Source of the DNA: Clostridium sp.
GTDB taxonomy: Bacteria > Bacillota > Clostridia > TANB77 > CAG-508
NCBI GenBank assembly: GCA_018371855.1
Contig: JAHAKD010000003.1
Location: 124,001-188,000 of the forward strand
Length of the DNA stretch: 64,000 bases
Direction of reading: 5' to 3'
The position numbers were made by a program, and so were the translations under genes. Below are positions 33,695 through 42,586 of this stretch, piece after piece; position 1 is the first letter of the stretch; each line of letters begins with the position of its first letter. The notes below the pieces were generated by a model. It made no database searches and had not been told where the DNA came from. It saw nothing but the letters and a program-made list of their open reading frames with translations.

Positions 33695-35671
33695 ATGCAA
33701 ACTGTATCTAGCATAAAAAATAAAAAGATGATGTTATGGATTATAATTGTTTCTGCAATATTACTTATATTATTAATAATAAGACTTGCTGTTATTCAAT
33801 TTGTTGATGGAAATAAATTAAAGCAAATGGCTTATGAACAACAAACATTAAATAGAAAGATAACCTCAAAAAGAGGGACTATATATGATGCTACAGGAAA
33901 AAATATACTTGCTCAAAGTAGTACTGTAGAAACTGTTACAGTTAATTCTATAAATATTCCAGAAGATAAAAAAGAACTTGTAAGTAAAGCTTTGTCAGAT
34001 ATATTAGAGTTGGATTATGAAGAAACATTAAAAAAAGTAAAAAAAAGAAGTTCTATCGAAACTATTGCTAAAAAAGTAGAGAAAGATAAAACAAATGAAC
34101 TAAGGCAATGGATGAAAGATAATAATATAGAATCTGGAATAAATATAGATGAAGATACAAAAAGGTATTATCCATATAGCACATTGGCATCACAAGTAAT
34201 CGGGTTTTGTGGAAGTGACAATCAAGGGCTAGATGGAATAGAAGCTAAATATGATGATATTTTAAAAGGAAAAAGTGGACAGATAGAAAAACTAACAGAT
34301 GCAAAAGGTGGAGATATGCAGCAATTAGAAGAAACATATGTAGCAGCAGAGAAAGGAAAAAATTTAGTTTTAACTATAGATTTAACTATTCAATCAATTG
34401 CAGAGAAATATCTTGAAAATGCCTGTATAGATAATGAATGTACAGATGGTGGAAATGTAATTATCATGAATCCAAACAATGGGGATATTCTAGCAATGGC
34501 TACATATCCAAACTATGATTTGAATAATCCATACGAACTAGAAAATAGCGAAAATATGGAAAGTAGTGAAAAGAATAAACAGTTACAAGCTAAATGGAGA
34601 AATAAAGCAATTGCAGATACATATGAACCAGGTTCTACTTTTAAATTAATAACTTCTTCTGCTGCATTAGAAGAGGGAATAACGACTACAGATAAAGAAG
34701 GAGAATTTAATTGTGGTGGTGGAATAGAGATTGCAGGAGTTAGAATAAAATGTTGGAGATATTATAGACCACATGGAACCCAGAGTTTAAGGCAAGCTCT
34801 TATGAATTCATGCAATCCAGTCTTTATTGCATTAGGCCAAAGAATAGGTAAAGATAAATATTATGATTACTTAGAAAAATTTGGATTTTTTAAGAAAACA
34901 GGAATTGATTTACCAGGAGAAGCTAAAGGAATATTTTTAGATAAAGATAAAGTTGGACCAGTAGAATTAGCTACAATAAGTTTTGGCCAAAGATTTGAGG
35001 TAACACCGCTGCAGATGGTAACTGCAGTTTCTAGTATAGCAAATGGTGGAGAATATATAGAACCTAGGGTAGTTAAAGAAATAATTGATTCAGAGACAGG
35101 GGAGAAACAAGAAGTAGAAGTAAAAAAAGGAGATAGGGTAATATCGGAAGAAACAGCAGATAGTGTGTTAAGTATGATGCAATCTGTAGTAGAAGATGGA
35201 ACGGGAAGAAATGCACAGGTACAGGGCTATTTAGTTGGTGGAAAAACAGGAACATCAGAAGATGGGGTTAATACAAATAAATATGTAACTTCATTTATGG
35301 GAGTAGCACCAATTTCTAATCCACAAGTTGTAATTTTAGTTACTTTATATAATCCGACAGGAGAGGGGGGACACCAAGGAGGTGGTGTCGCAGCACCTGT
35401 AGGAGGGCAAATATTAGGAGAAGTATTGCCATATCTAGAACTTAAGCAAGATAAAGTAACAGAAGAAGGAGAAAAAGAAGAAGTAGAAATGCCAGAAATA
35501 AGAAATAAAACAGTTAAAGAAGCAAAAGAAATTTTAAAAGAATTAGGTCTAGAGTTGGAGATAAATAATTTAACCGAAGAAATGAATGAAAATGAAACTT
35601 ATGTAAAAGAACAAATTCCAAAACCAGGGATAAAAATAACAAAAGAAACAAAAGTTTATATTGATATATAA
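33695..35671 (+). CDS. Class B penicillin-binding protein with PASTA domain (FtsI/SpoVD-like)
   Basis: This transpeptidase cross-links peptidoglycan at the septum (FtsI/PBP2B) or in the spore cortex (SpoVD). The protein has 658 residues. Residues 12-34 form a signal anchor. A dimerisation domain follows (KRGTIYDATGKNILAQS). The transpeptidase motifs are STFK with Ser314, SCN at 372-374 and KTG at 517-519. One PASTA repeat ends the protein (MPEIRNKTVKEAKEIL). GAGGTG precedes the ATG. Division or sporulation role cannot be told from one copy, though the PASTA tail and Clostridial dcw context fit SpoVD-type proteins. Confidence 0.92.
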   Translation: MQTVSSIKNKKMMLWIIIVSAILLILLIIRLAVIQFVDGNKLKQMAYEQQTLNRKITSKRGTIYDATGKNILAQSSTVETVTVNSINIPEDKKELVSKALSDILELDYEETLKKVKKRSSIETIAKKVEKDKTNELRQWMKDNNIESGINIDEDTKRYYPYSTLASQVIGFCGSDNQGLDGIEAKYDDILKGKSGQIEKLTDAKGGDMQQLEETYVAAEKGKNLVLTIDLTIQSIAEKYLENACIDNECTDGGNVIIMNPNNGDILAMATYPNYDLNNPYELENSENMESSEKNKQLQAKWRNKAIADTYEPGSTFKLITSSAALEEGITTTDKEGEFNCGGGIEIAGVRIKCWRYYRPHGTQSLRQALMNSCNPVFIALGQRIGKDKYYDYLEKFGFFKKTGIDLPGEAKGIFLDKDKVGPVELATISFGQRFEVTPLQMVTAVSSIANGGEYIEPRVVKEIIDSETGEKQEVEVKKGDRVISEETADSVLSMMQSVVEDGTGRNAQVQGYLVGGKTGTSEDGVNTNKYVTSFMGVAPISNPQVVILVTLYNPTGEGGHQGGGVAAPVGGQILGEVLPYLELKQDKVTEEGEKEEVEMPEIRNKTVKEAKEILKELGLELEINNLTEEMNENETYVKEQIPKPGIKITKETKVYIDI

Positions 35672-35725
35672 AATTAGTTGCTATATAATGTATTCGTAAA
35701 AATGTATAAAATGGAGGTATATTTT

Positions 35726-37234
35726 ATGAACCTTAAAAATATATTAGCAGGTATTGAAGGTATAAAAGCTAAAGGAGACATTGATATAGAAATAACTTCT
35801 GTAAAAAATGACTCAAGAAAAGTAGAAAATGGGGATTTATTTATTTCCATAAAAGGTTATGAAACAGACGGAGCAGATTATGTAGGCGAAGCTATTGAAA
35901 AGGGAGCAAAAGCAGTATTAGTAGAAGAGGGAACTAATTTAAAAGAATTAAAAATAAAAGATGATACAACTTTATTGGTTGTTCCAGATGCAAGAATTGC
36001 AATGGCTAAAATTGCTTGTAATTATTATGACAATCCATCTAGAAAATTTCAATTAATAGGTGTAACAGGAACAAAAGGTAAAACAACAACTACATACATG
36101 ATAAAATCTATGTTAGAAAAAAAGGGATTAAAAGTTGGATTAATTGGAACAATCCACAATCATATTGGTGCAGAAGATTTAGGAGATAGTGAAAGAACAA
36201 CACCAGAAAGTTTAGAATTACAAGAGTTATTTGCTAAAATGGCAGATGCAAAATGTGATGTTGTTGTTATGGAAGTATCATCACAAAGTTTAAAATTAAA
36301 TAGAGTATATGGTTCAGATTTTAATATAGGGATTTTTACAAATTTATCAGAAGAACATATAAGTGAAAAAGAGCATGCAGACATGAAAGAATATTTCGAA
36401 ACAAAATGCAAATTATTTACCATGTGTAAAAAAGCATATATAAATGCTGATGACTTATATTCTATAAAACTTCCTAACTTAGTACCAGGACCAGAATATA
36501 TTACTTATGGTATAGATAACTATTCTAAAATATTAGCTAAAGACATTACAATAACAAATTCATATGTAGATTTTAGAGTAAAAATAGGAGAAAGAAATGA
36601 AAGAGTAAAAGCATGCATTCCAGGAAGATTTAGTGTGTATAATTCTTTAGCAGCTATTGCTGTTGCATTACAATTTGGCTGTGATGCAGATATGATAAAA
36701 GAAGGATTAGTAGAAGTTAGAGTACCAGGAAGATCAGAAATGATAGACAATAAACTAGAAATTCCTATAATGATAGATTATGCTCATTCTCCAGAAAGCT
36801 TAGAAAGTATTTTAAATGCTGTAAAATCATATACAAGAGGAAGAGTAATTTGCGTATTTGGTTGTGGTGGTAATCGCGATAAAAATAAAAGACCTTTAAT
36901 GGGAGAGATTGCAGGAAGAATAAGTGATTATACTATTATTACATCAGACAATCCAAGAGATGAAGAACCTTCAGAGATTATTAAAGAAATAGAAGAAGGT
37001 ATTAAGAAAACTAAAGCAAATTACAAAGTTATAGAAGATAGAAAAGAAGCTATAAAAGCTGCAATAGAAATGGCTAATAAATTAGATATTGTAGTAATAG
37101 CAGGAAAAGGTCATGAAATGTACCAAGAAGTAAAAGGAAAGAAAAATGAATTTAATGAGAAAAAAATAGTAATAGGAATTACTGATGAGCTAAAGAAAAA
37201 ACAAGAAGAAAAGAGCACAAAAAAGAAAAAGTAA
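35726..37234 (+). CDS. murE: UDP-MurNAc-tripeptide synthetase MurE
   Basis: MurE adds the third residue to UDP-MurNAc-L-Ala-D-Glu in the cytosol. The protein has 502 residues from the ATG at 35726 (GGAGGT upstream). An upstream in-frame start lacks a site. The ATP loop TGTKGKTTT is near 113. The substrate motif DNPRDEEP, near 408, is the one linked with meso-diaminopimelate, so the wall is expected to be of the mDAP type. The Lys- and basic-rich tail (KKKQEEKSTKKKK) is unusual. mraY follows after 14 bases. No murF or murD is found next to it. Confidence 0.95.
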   Translation: MNLKNILAGIEGIKAKGDIDIEITSVKNDSRKVENGDLFISIKGYETDGADYVGEAIEKGAKAVLVEEGTNLKELKIKDDTTLLVVPDARIAMAKIACNYYDNPSRKFQLIGVTGTKGKTTTTYMIKSMLEKKGLKVGLIGTIHNHIGAEDLGDSERTTPESLELQELFAKMADAKCDVVVMEVSSQSLKLNRVYGSDFNIGIFTNLSEEHISEKEHADMKEYFETKCKLFTMCKKAYINADDLYSIKLPNLVPGPEYITYGIDNYSKILAKDITITNSYVDFRVKIGERNERVKACIPGRFSVYNSLAAIAVALQFGCDADMIKEGLVEVRVPGRSEMIDNKLEIPIMIDYAHSPESLESILNAVKSYTRGRVICVFGCGGNRDKNKRPLMGEIAGRISDYTIITSDNPRDEEPSEIIKEIEEGIKKTKANYKVIEDRKEAIKAAIEMANKLDIVVIAGKGHEMYQEVKGKKNEFNEKKIVIGITDELKKKQEEKSTKKKK

Positions 37235-37248
37235 GGGTGAGAGATTAA

Positions 37249-38229
37249 ATGAATTTACAGATAAAAATATTATTGGTAGCCTTTGGCGTAGCCCTAATAC
37301 TAGGAATAATTATTTTACCAATATTAAGAAGATTAAAAGTAAGCCAACAAGAAAGAACAGAAGGTCCAAAGTCACATTTGTCCAAAAAAGGAACTCCAAC
37401 AATGGGAGGAATTATATCTATAATAGCAATTACATTATTAAGTATAGGTGTTATGCTAATTTATTATATGGATGACCAAGCAGATATTGTAAAGAGGATA
37501 ATTCCATTATTGTTTGCAACATTGGGATTTGGAATAGTTGGATTTATAGATGATTTTAAAAAAATGGTATTAAAAAATACAGATGGATTAAAACCAACAT
37601 ATAAAATGTTAGGATTGTTAGTAATTTCTGTATGTTTTGTATTATATTTATTAAATGTTTTAAATATAGGAACAGATATTTATATTCCAATAATAAAAAC
37701 TTTTGTAAATATTCCAGTTTGGATTTATATACCTTTTGCAATTATAGTAATGCTTGCTACTACAAATGCTGTTAACTTAACAGATGGTATAGATGGGCTA
37801 GCTACAAGTGTAACAACAATCATAGTTGCATGTTTAACGGTAATAGGAGTTATCTTTGATGTAAAAGAAATTATTATATTTGGAACTATAGTTTGTGGAT
37901 GTAATTTAGCTTTTTTAATATTTAATTTACATCCTGCAAAAATGTTTATGGGGGATACAGGTTCTTTAATGCTAGGTGGTGTAATTGCTGCTATGGCACT
38001 TGTTCTTAAAATGCCATTATTATTAATTGTTATTGCATTAATTCCAGTGTTAGAGACACTTTCTGTAATGATTCAAGTTACATATTATAAAAAAACAGGA
38101 AAAAGAATTTTCAAGATGACACCAATTCATCATCATTTTGAATTATCTGGATGGAGTGAGAATAAAATTGTAACAGTATTTAGTTTAATTACATTAATCC
38201 TTTGTGTAGTTGGATTGAATATTATCTAA
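37249..38229 (+). CDS. mraY: Phospho-MurNAc-pentapeptide transferase MraY
   Basis: MraY transfers phospho-MurNAc-pentapeptide to undecaprenyl phosphate, forming lipid I at the inner face of the membrane. The protein has 326 residues with about ten helices. Family motifs are KKGTPTMGG, FIDDFKK, NAVNLTDGIDGLA and the HHHFE motif near the C-terminus (TPIHHHFELSGW). GGGTGAG precedes the ATG. It lies 14 bases after murE and 14 before ftsW, within the second dcw transcript. Confidence 0.96.
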   Translation: MNLQIKILLVAFGVALILGIIILPILRRLKVSQQERTEGPKSHLSKKGTPTMGGIISIIAITLLSIGVMLIYYMDDQADIVKRIIPLLFATLGFGIVGFIDDFKKMVLKNTDGLKPTYKMLGLLVISVCFVLYLLNVLNIGTDIYIPIIKTFVNIPVWIYIPFAIIVMLATTNAVNLTDGIDGLATSVTTIIVACLTVIGVIFDVKEIIIFGTIVCGCNLAFLIFNLHPAKMFMGDTGSLMLGGVIAAMALVLKMPLLLIVIALIPVLETLSVMIQVTYYKKTGKRIFKMTPIHHHFELSGWSENKIVTVFSLITLILCVVGLNII

Positions 38230-38243
38230 TAAAGGAGATAAGG

Positions 38244-39401
38244 ATGGCTAAAAATAAAAAAGTAAGAAAATTTTCAAAATTTGCAAATAATCAACTGGAT
38301 TTTATCTTATTAATAACTGTTATATTATTGTTATCTCTAGGTTTAATAATGGTACTTTCAGCAAGTTCACCTACATCTCTTGCAGAAACAGGAGATGATA
38401 GTTATTCATACTTTAGAAAACAAGCAGGTTTTGCCATAGTTGGTGTTATTGCAATGTTGTTTATTTCTAAAATTGATTATAGGTTTTGGAAAAAATTTTA
38501 TAAGATTGCATATATAGGTTCAATAATATTACTATTAATGGTATTAATACCTGGAATAGGTGTATCAGCAGGTGGTGCAAGAAGATGGATAAATTTAGGA
38601 GTGCAATTCCAACCATCAGAACTTGCAAAAATAGGGTTAATTATATTTTATGCGAGCTATTTGACAGATCATAAAGATGAATTAAGGGACTTTAAAAAAG
38701 GTTTTATAAAGCCATTGTTGTATTTAATACCTGTAGTATTAATATTAATTCTTATACAAGATCACTTAAGTGCTACAATTATAATAGTATTAGTTGTTGG
38801 AATAATGATGCTTATGGCAGGTGTAAGACCAATGTATTTTGCAACTGTAGGTAGCTCTGTAGCAGTAGCAGGAGCTGCAGGGTTGTATGCTATGGCAAAG
38901 TTTACTAGTAAAGGAGCATTTAGAATTGCAAGAATAACATCATTTTTAAATCCTTGGGCAGATAAACAAGGTGATGGATGGCAAGTAATACAAAGTTTAT
39001 ATGCTATAGGTTCGGGGGGCTTATTTGGAGTTGGATTAGGCCAAAGTAAACAAAAATACTTATATATATCAGAACCACATACAGATTTTATATTTGCAGT
39101 TTTGGCAGAAGAGTTAGGATTTGTCGGTTGTGCAATAGTTATTGCTTTATTTGGAATATTTATATGGAGAGGTGTTCTTGCCGCAATGAAAGCTCCAGAT
39201 ATGTTTGGTAGCTTAGTAGCAGTAGGAATTACATCTTTAATAGGATTACAAGCAATAATAAACATAGCGGTTGTAACATCATCTATGCCGGTAACAGGTA
39301 TGCCATTACCATTTTTTAGTTATGGTGTAACTTCATTATTAATATTATTGTGTTCAGTAGGTATATTGCTTAATATATCACGAGCAGGCTCAAAGATTTA
39401 A
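38244..39401 (+). CDS. ftsW: SEDS glycosyltransferase FtsW/SpoVE
   Basis: SEDS proteins polymerise lipid II together with a class B PBP. The protein has 385 residues from the ATG at 38244 (AAAGGAGA upstream) and about ten helices. Signatures are GGARRWINLG, FQPSELAKIG, DHLSATIII and the C-terminal PVTGMPLPFFSYGVTSLL. It is co-transcribed with mraY and murG, and its partner PBP is encoded three genes upstream. Whether it serves division (FtsW) or spore cortex (SpoVE) is open. Confidence 0.93.
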   Translation: MAKNKKVRKFSKFANNQLDFILLITVILLLSLGLIMVLSASSPTSLAETGDDSYSYFRKQAGFAIVGVIAMLFISKIDYRFWKKFYKIAYIGSIILLLMVLIPGIGVSAGGARRWINLGVQFQPSELAKIGLIIFYASYLTDHKDELRDFKKGFIKPLLYLIPVVLILILIQDHLSATIIIVLVVGIMMLMAGVRPMYFATVGSSVAVAGAAGLYAMAKFTSKGAFRIARITSFLNPWADKQGDGWQVIQSLYAIGSGGLFGVGLGQSKQKYLYISEPHTDFIFAVLAEELGFVGCAIVIALFGIFIWRGVLAAMKAPDMFGSLVAVGITSLIGLQAIINIAVVTSSMPVTGMPLPFFSYGVTSLLILLCSVGILLNISRAGSKI

Positions 39402-39427
39402 TATGAGATAATAGAAAGGGTAATAAT

Positions 39428-40549
39428 ATGAAAGTAATAATAGCAGCATCACAAACAGGTGGACATATAAATCCAGGTATTGCAATAGCAAATAAAATAA
39501 AAGAAGAGAATAAAGATGCAGAAATAATTTTTATTGGAACAAAAAGAGGATTAGAAAACGACTTAGTTCCAAGAGCAGGTTATAAATTAAGAACAATTGA
39601 AGCTTATGGAATAGTAAGAAAGATTTCTATAGATAATTTTAAGAAAATGCTAAAAACTTTAAAAGGTTACGGAGAAGCTAAAAAAATATTAAAAGAGGAA
39701 AAGCCAGATATTGTAATAGGAACAGGAGGATTTATTTGTGGACCAGTACTTTTGGCTGCAGCAAAACAAAAGATTCCTACAATGTTGCATGAAAGTAATG
39801 CTTTTCCAGGTGTTACAGTAAAATTGTTAGCTAAAAAAGTTGATACAATTTTGATTGGATTTGAAGATGCAAAGGCTAAAATTCATGATGCAAAAAATGT
39901 GGTTTTAACAGGAACTCCTACAAAATTTAAGGAAATACAATATAGCGATAAAGATAAAGAGGAATTCTTGAAAGAAAACAATTTACAAAAAGATAAAACT
40001 TTAATTTTAGTGTTTGGTGGAAGCCAGGGAGCAAGACCTATAAATAATGCATTAGAAGAAATAATAGAAAAAAATTTGAATAAAGACTATCAAATTTTAT
40101 GGTCAGTAGGACAAAGTCAATATGATATAATAAAAGAAAATTTAGCTAAGAAAAATATAGATATAACACAAATAGAAAATGTAAATGTTGTACCATATAT
40201 ATATGATATGCAAAAAGCGATGGCAGTCGCAGACTTAATAGTTTGCAGAAGTGGTGCAATGACTATAACAGAAGTATCAATTTCAGGGAGACCAGCCATA
40301 TTTGTACCATTATCATTTGCAGCAGAAAATCACCAAGAATATAATGCGAAGGTTTTAGTAAATGAAGGAGCTGCTAAAATAATCCATGATAATGAAATAA
40401 ATGGAGAATCACTTAATAAAATGATAGAAGAAACTATAAGTGATAAAGAAAAGCTAAAAGAAATGGGCAATAATGCTAAAAAAATAGTTATGAAAGATGT
40501 AGAAGATAAAATATATAAGGAAGTAGAAAAATTAATAAACAAAAGATAA
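39428..40549 (+). CDS. murG: UDP-GlcNAc transferase MurG
   Basis: MurG adds GlcNAc to lipid I, giving lipid II, as a peripheral enzyme on the inner face of the membrane. The protein has 373 residues. It has the N-terminal glycine motif QTGGHINPG (usual GGTGGH is changed to QTGGH), FICGPVLLAA, the central FGGSQGARPIN and CRSGAMTITE, SFAAENHQEYNA in the C-domain. It is the last recognisable cell-wall gene of the cluster, 26 bases after ftsW, and is followed closely by the coiled-coil cassette. Confidence 0.95.
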   Translation: MKVIIAASQTGGHINPGIAIANKIKEENKDAEIIFIGTKRGLENDLVPRAGYKLRTIEAYGIVRKISIDNFKKMLKTLKGYGEAKKILKEEKPDIVIGTGGFICGPVLLAAAKQKIPTMLHESNAFPGVTVKLLAKKVDTILIGFEDAKAKIHDAKNVVLTGTPTKFKEIQYSDKDKEEFLKENNLQKDKTLILVFGGSQGARPINNALEEIIEKNLNKDYQILWSVGQSQYDIIKENLAKKNIDITQIENVNVVPYIYDMQKAMAVADLIVCRSGAMTITEVSISGRPAIFVPLSFAAENHQEYNAKVLVNEGAAKIIHDNEINGESLNKMIEETISDKEKLKEMGNNAKKIVMKDVEDKIYKEVEKLINKR

Positions 40550-40564
40550 GAGGAGGGTTGCAAC

Positions 40565-40729
40565 ATGAACGGAGTATTTTTAGGAGGAAAATTACAAGAA
40601 ATTTCTTCGGTGGACACAAACTTTATAAAACAAGAAGTTAATTCTTTAACATCGCAAGAAACCGAAATACAAAATAGAATAGACGAGCATATAGAGGAAT
40701 ATTTAGATTGTATTAGGAGGAAAATATAA
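40565..40729 (+). CDS. Small protein of 54 residues, first gene of coiled-coil cassette 1
   Basis: This is a 54-residue acidic protein of unknown function. It has a helical second half (SLTSQETEIQNRIDEHIEEY). GAGGAGGG lies six to ten bases before the ATG. The stop TAA overlaps the next ATG by one base, so the two genes are translationally coupled. It follows murG after 15 bases. Similar small acidic proteins precede the coiled-coil proteins at 58275 and 50796. I do not recognise a family. Confidence 0.65.
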   Translation: MNGVFLGGKLQEISSVDTNFIKQEVNSLTSQETEIQNRIDEHIEEYLDCIRRKI

Positions 40730-41130
40730 TGGGAGTTAGTAGTGTTGCAATAAAAGGAGCTAAAACAGTAGGTAAATATTCATTAAAAGGATTTGAAAAG
40801 GGAGGAAACTTTATAGGAAGAAATTCTTTAGCATTATTAGAAAATGCTATAAAGAGTAAGCCTGTAAAACAAGTAGCAGGTATAGGGATGACTGTTGGGG
40901 CAATGTATCTTTTTGGACCAGCTATAATCACCGCAAAATTGTTTAAAGATTTAGTTATTGATAATTGTATTTTTAATAACAACAAATCTGTTATGGATTC
41001 GGTTAAATCATCAATTGAAATGACTAAAGATACAATGCAAAAAACGATTGCAGATCCTGTATTAGATACTTTAGGAAATACAGTGAGAAATACAGGAGAT
41101 AAAATTTTTGATAAGGGTGGTGAAAGATAA
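40729..41130 (+). CDS. Unknown protein of 133 residues, second gene of cassette 1
   Basis: I do not recognise this protein. It has a basic, glycine-rich N-terminus (VAIKGAKTVGKYSLKGFEKG), one strongly hydrophobic stretch near 47-68 (VAGIGMTVGAMYLFGPAIIT) and an amphipathic helical C-terminus. It could be membrane-bound through the single helix. AGGAGG precedes the ATG, which overlaps the stop of the small gene upstream. Its stop overlaps the ATG of the next gene by one base (taATG). The three genes form a tight operon behind murG. Confidence 0.65.
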   Translation: MGVSSVAIKGAKTVGKYSLKGFEKGGNFIGRNSLALLENAIKSKPVKQVAGIGMTVGAMYLFGPAIITAKLFKDLVIDNCIFNNNKSVMDSVKSSIEMTKDTMQKTIADPVLDTLGNTVRNTGDKIFDKGGER

Positions 41131-41906
41131 TGCCTAATATTACAAAAGAGGACTTCAAACAAGATTTACAAGAACTTGTAGATATAGAAAACCAAAAGCA
41201 AATGAATTTAGCAGTATTATTCGAAAATTCATTAGCTAATAGTAAAGAAATAAGGTTAACAGAATTTAAAGATAGACTTTATATTCAAGCAAATTATTAT
41301 AATACATTAGAAAAATATCAAATAGAAATTGATGATTTAGTAACACAATATAAAAAACAATTGGACAAGTTATTTGATGTTTGTCGTACAAGATATATAA
41401 ATATTCAAAGAGAGTTAGCCGCTGCAATACAGTCAGAAATAATTGTTGTAACTAATATTAGTATTAACAAACAAAACTTAGAAAAAGCTATAGGAGAAAA
41501 TGATGCTAAAAAAATACATTACTATACAAATAAAATAAATGCTTCTATTCAAAAAAAATTAAATTATGAGACTATTGTAAATGAATGTAATAGTAGATTA
41601 GAAGCTTGTATAGATCAAATTAATGATTTTGCAGAGAAAATAAAAATATATGAGAATGTAAATGTGGCCAAAAAAGAGAAGAATAGGATTTTAGAATTCT
41701 TTAATAAATTAATAAAGAATTTAAATAGAAAGAAAAACTTCCAAAACTATGTACTAAAGCCATCAGAAAACTATATAGAATGCTTAACAGATGAAGTAGA
41801 CAAATCGATAGGAAGTTTGTATAATCAAATTTTTGAATTTGCGGTACAAATGAAAGATAATAAAAATAAAATTAATATGGCATTTAATGCTATGATGCAA
41901 GGATAG
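41130..41906 (+). CDS. Coiled-coil protein of 258 residues, third gene of cassette 1
   Basis: This protein of unknown function is predicted to be almost entirely helical with long coiled coils, and has no membrane segment. Residues 1-170 are rich in heptad-like patterns (ENQKQMNLAVLFENSL, QRELAAAIQSEIIVVT). A very basic patch lies near 180-205 (NKLIKNLNRKKNFQNY). The layout (coiled coil plus basic patch) is shared with the proteins at 49487 and 58458, although identity looks low. It is translationally coupled to the gene before it. REP copy D and a terminator follow. Confidence 0.65.
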   Translation: MPNITKEDFKQDLQELVDIENQKQMNLAVLFENSLANSKEIRLTEFKDRLYIQANYYNTLEKYQIEIDDLVTQYKKQLDKLFDVCRTRYINIQRELAAAIQSEIIVVTNISINKQNLEKAIGENDAKKIHYYTNKINASIQKKLNYETIVNECNSRLEACIDQINDFAEKIKIYENVNVAKKEKNRILEFFNKLIKNLNRKKNFQNYVLKPSENYIECLTDEVDKSIGSLYNQIFEFAVQMKDNKNKINMAFNAMMQG

Positions 41907-41916
41907 AAATCCACAC

Positions 41917-41946
41917 AGGGATTTTGGGGACGTTCCTAGAATCCCT
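41917..41946 (-). repeat. REP-like palindromic repeat, copy D (inverted)
   Basis: AGGGATT, ttggggacgttcct, AATCCCT, the reverse complement of copy A with few changes. It lies between the coiled-coil gene and its terminator. Confidence 0.7.
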
Positions 41947-41970
41947 ATAAAATATAAATAAAAAATTAAA

Positions 41971-42008
41971 AATCTTTTTAGGAAAAATTACCTAAAAAGA
42001 TTTTTTTC
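41971..42008 (+). terminator. Terminator after cassette 1
   Basis: The perfect 12-bp stem aatctttttagg / cctaaaaagatt (41971-41982 with 41991-42002) is followed by TTTTTT. Confidence 0.85.
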
Positions 42009-42098
42009 GACATAAGTTGATAAACGAAAAAAACATAAAAATATATAATAAAAAATAATTCGACAAAGTTCATTTTAAGACGTAAAATATTTGTCGAA
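42007..42098 (+). promoter_or_regulatory. Spo0A-type boxes upstream of the 99-residue gene
   Basis: Three sequences fit the TGTCGAA box: TTCGACATA (42007-42015, reverse), TTCGACAAA (42059-42067, reverse) and TTTGTCGAA (42090-42098, forward). The last two form a perfect 9-bp inverted repeat. They end about 30 bases upstream of the -35, a place suited to activation. Confidence 0.6.
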
Positions 42099-42127
42099 AA
42101 GGCAAAAAAAGTGGCATTCGATTTATA

Positions 42128-42156
42128 TTGCAGACTTTATTACAAGAGTATATAGT
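42128..42156 (+). promoter_or_regulatory. Promoter of the 99-residue gene
   Basis: TTGCAG (42128-42133), 17 bases, TATAGT (42151-42156). Confidence 0.55.
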
Positions 42157-42187
42157 AGTAAATACATAAAAATTTAGGAGGAATCAA

Positions 42188-42487
42188 ATGAAAACTTTTT
42201 TTGGCGGAATGTTTATGAACAAAGAAAATTTAAGAAAGGAAGGAATATTATATCCAATAAAATTAGAATATTATAAGATAAAAGATTTAAAAAGTAAGAA
42301 TGATATATTTGGAATAGAGGTAGTAAAAACAGAATATATAAATGAAGAAATAAAAGTAGAAAAAGCTTCTATCGATAAATTAACAAATGATGAAAAGATA
42401 GAAAATTCAATATTAGATATACTAAAAAGAAATGAAGTAACGCCTGTTATATTAGAGGATGTAATAGAAGATTTAGTTAAATGCTAA
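42188..42487 (+). CDS. Small protein of 99 residues, DUF6514-like
   Basis: This soluble protein contains LEYYKIKD, IFGIEVVKTEYINEE and a C-terminal EVTPVILEDVIEDLVK. These resemble the short Clostridial proteins grouped as DUF6514, whose role is unknown. The assignment is from memory and moderate. AGGAGG precedes the ATG. A start at 42215 (second Met) is possible. The upstream Spo0A-type boxes suggest control by the sporulation phosphorelay, which is inference. Codon use is like ordinary genes. Confidence 0.6.
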   Translation: MKTFFGGMFMNKENLRKEGILYPIKLEYYKIKDLKSKNDIFGIEVVKTEYINEEIKVEKASIDKLTNDEKIENSILDILKRNEVTPVILEDVIEDLVKC

Positions 42488-42494
42488 AAAATAC

Positions 42495-42534
42495 TTGAAA
42501 AAAACAAATATATGAACTAAAATACTATAGTATT
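42495..42534 (+). promoter_or_regulatory. topA promoter with palindrome at the start site
   Basis: TTGAAA (42495-42500), 17 bases, TAAAAT (42518-42523). The perfect palindrome AATACTATAGTATT (42521-42534) overlaps the -10 and the start region, and could be an operator. Confidence 0.55.
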
Positions 42535-42586
42535 AAAGATGGAGAAATTATGTTAATATATTCGATATCTAAAAAAGGAGAATGAA

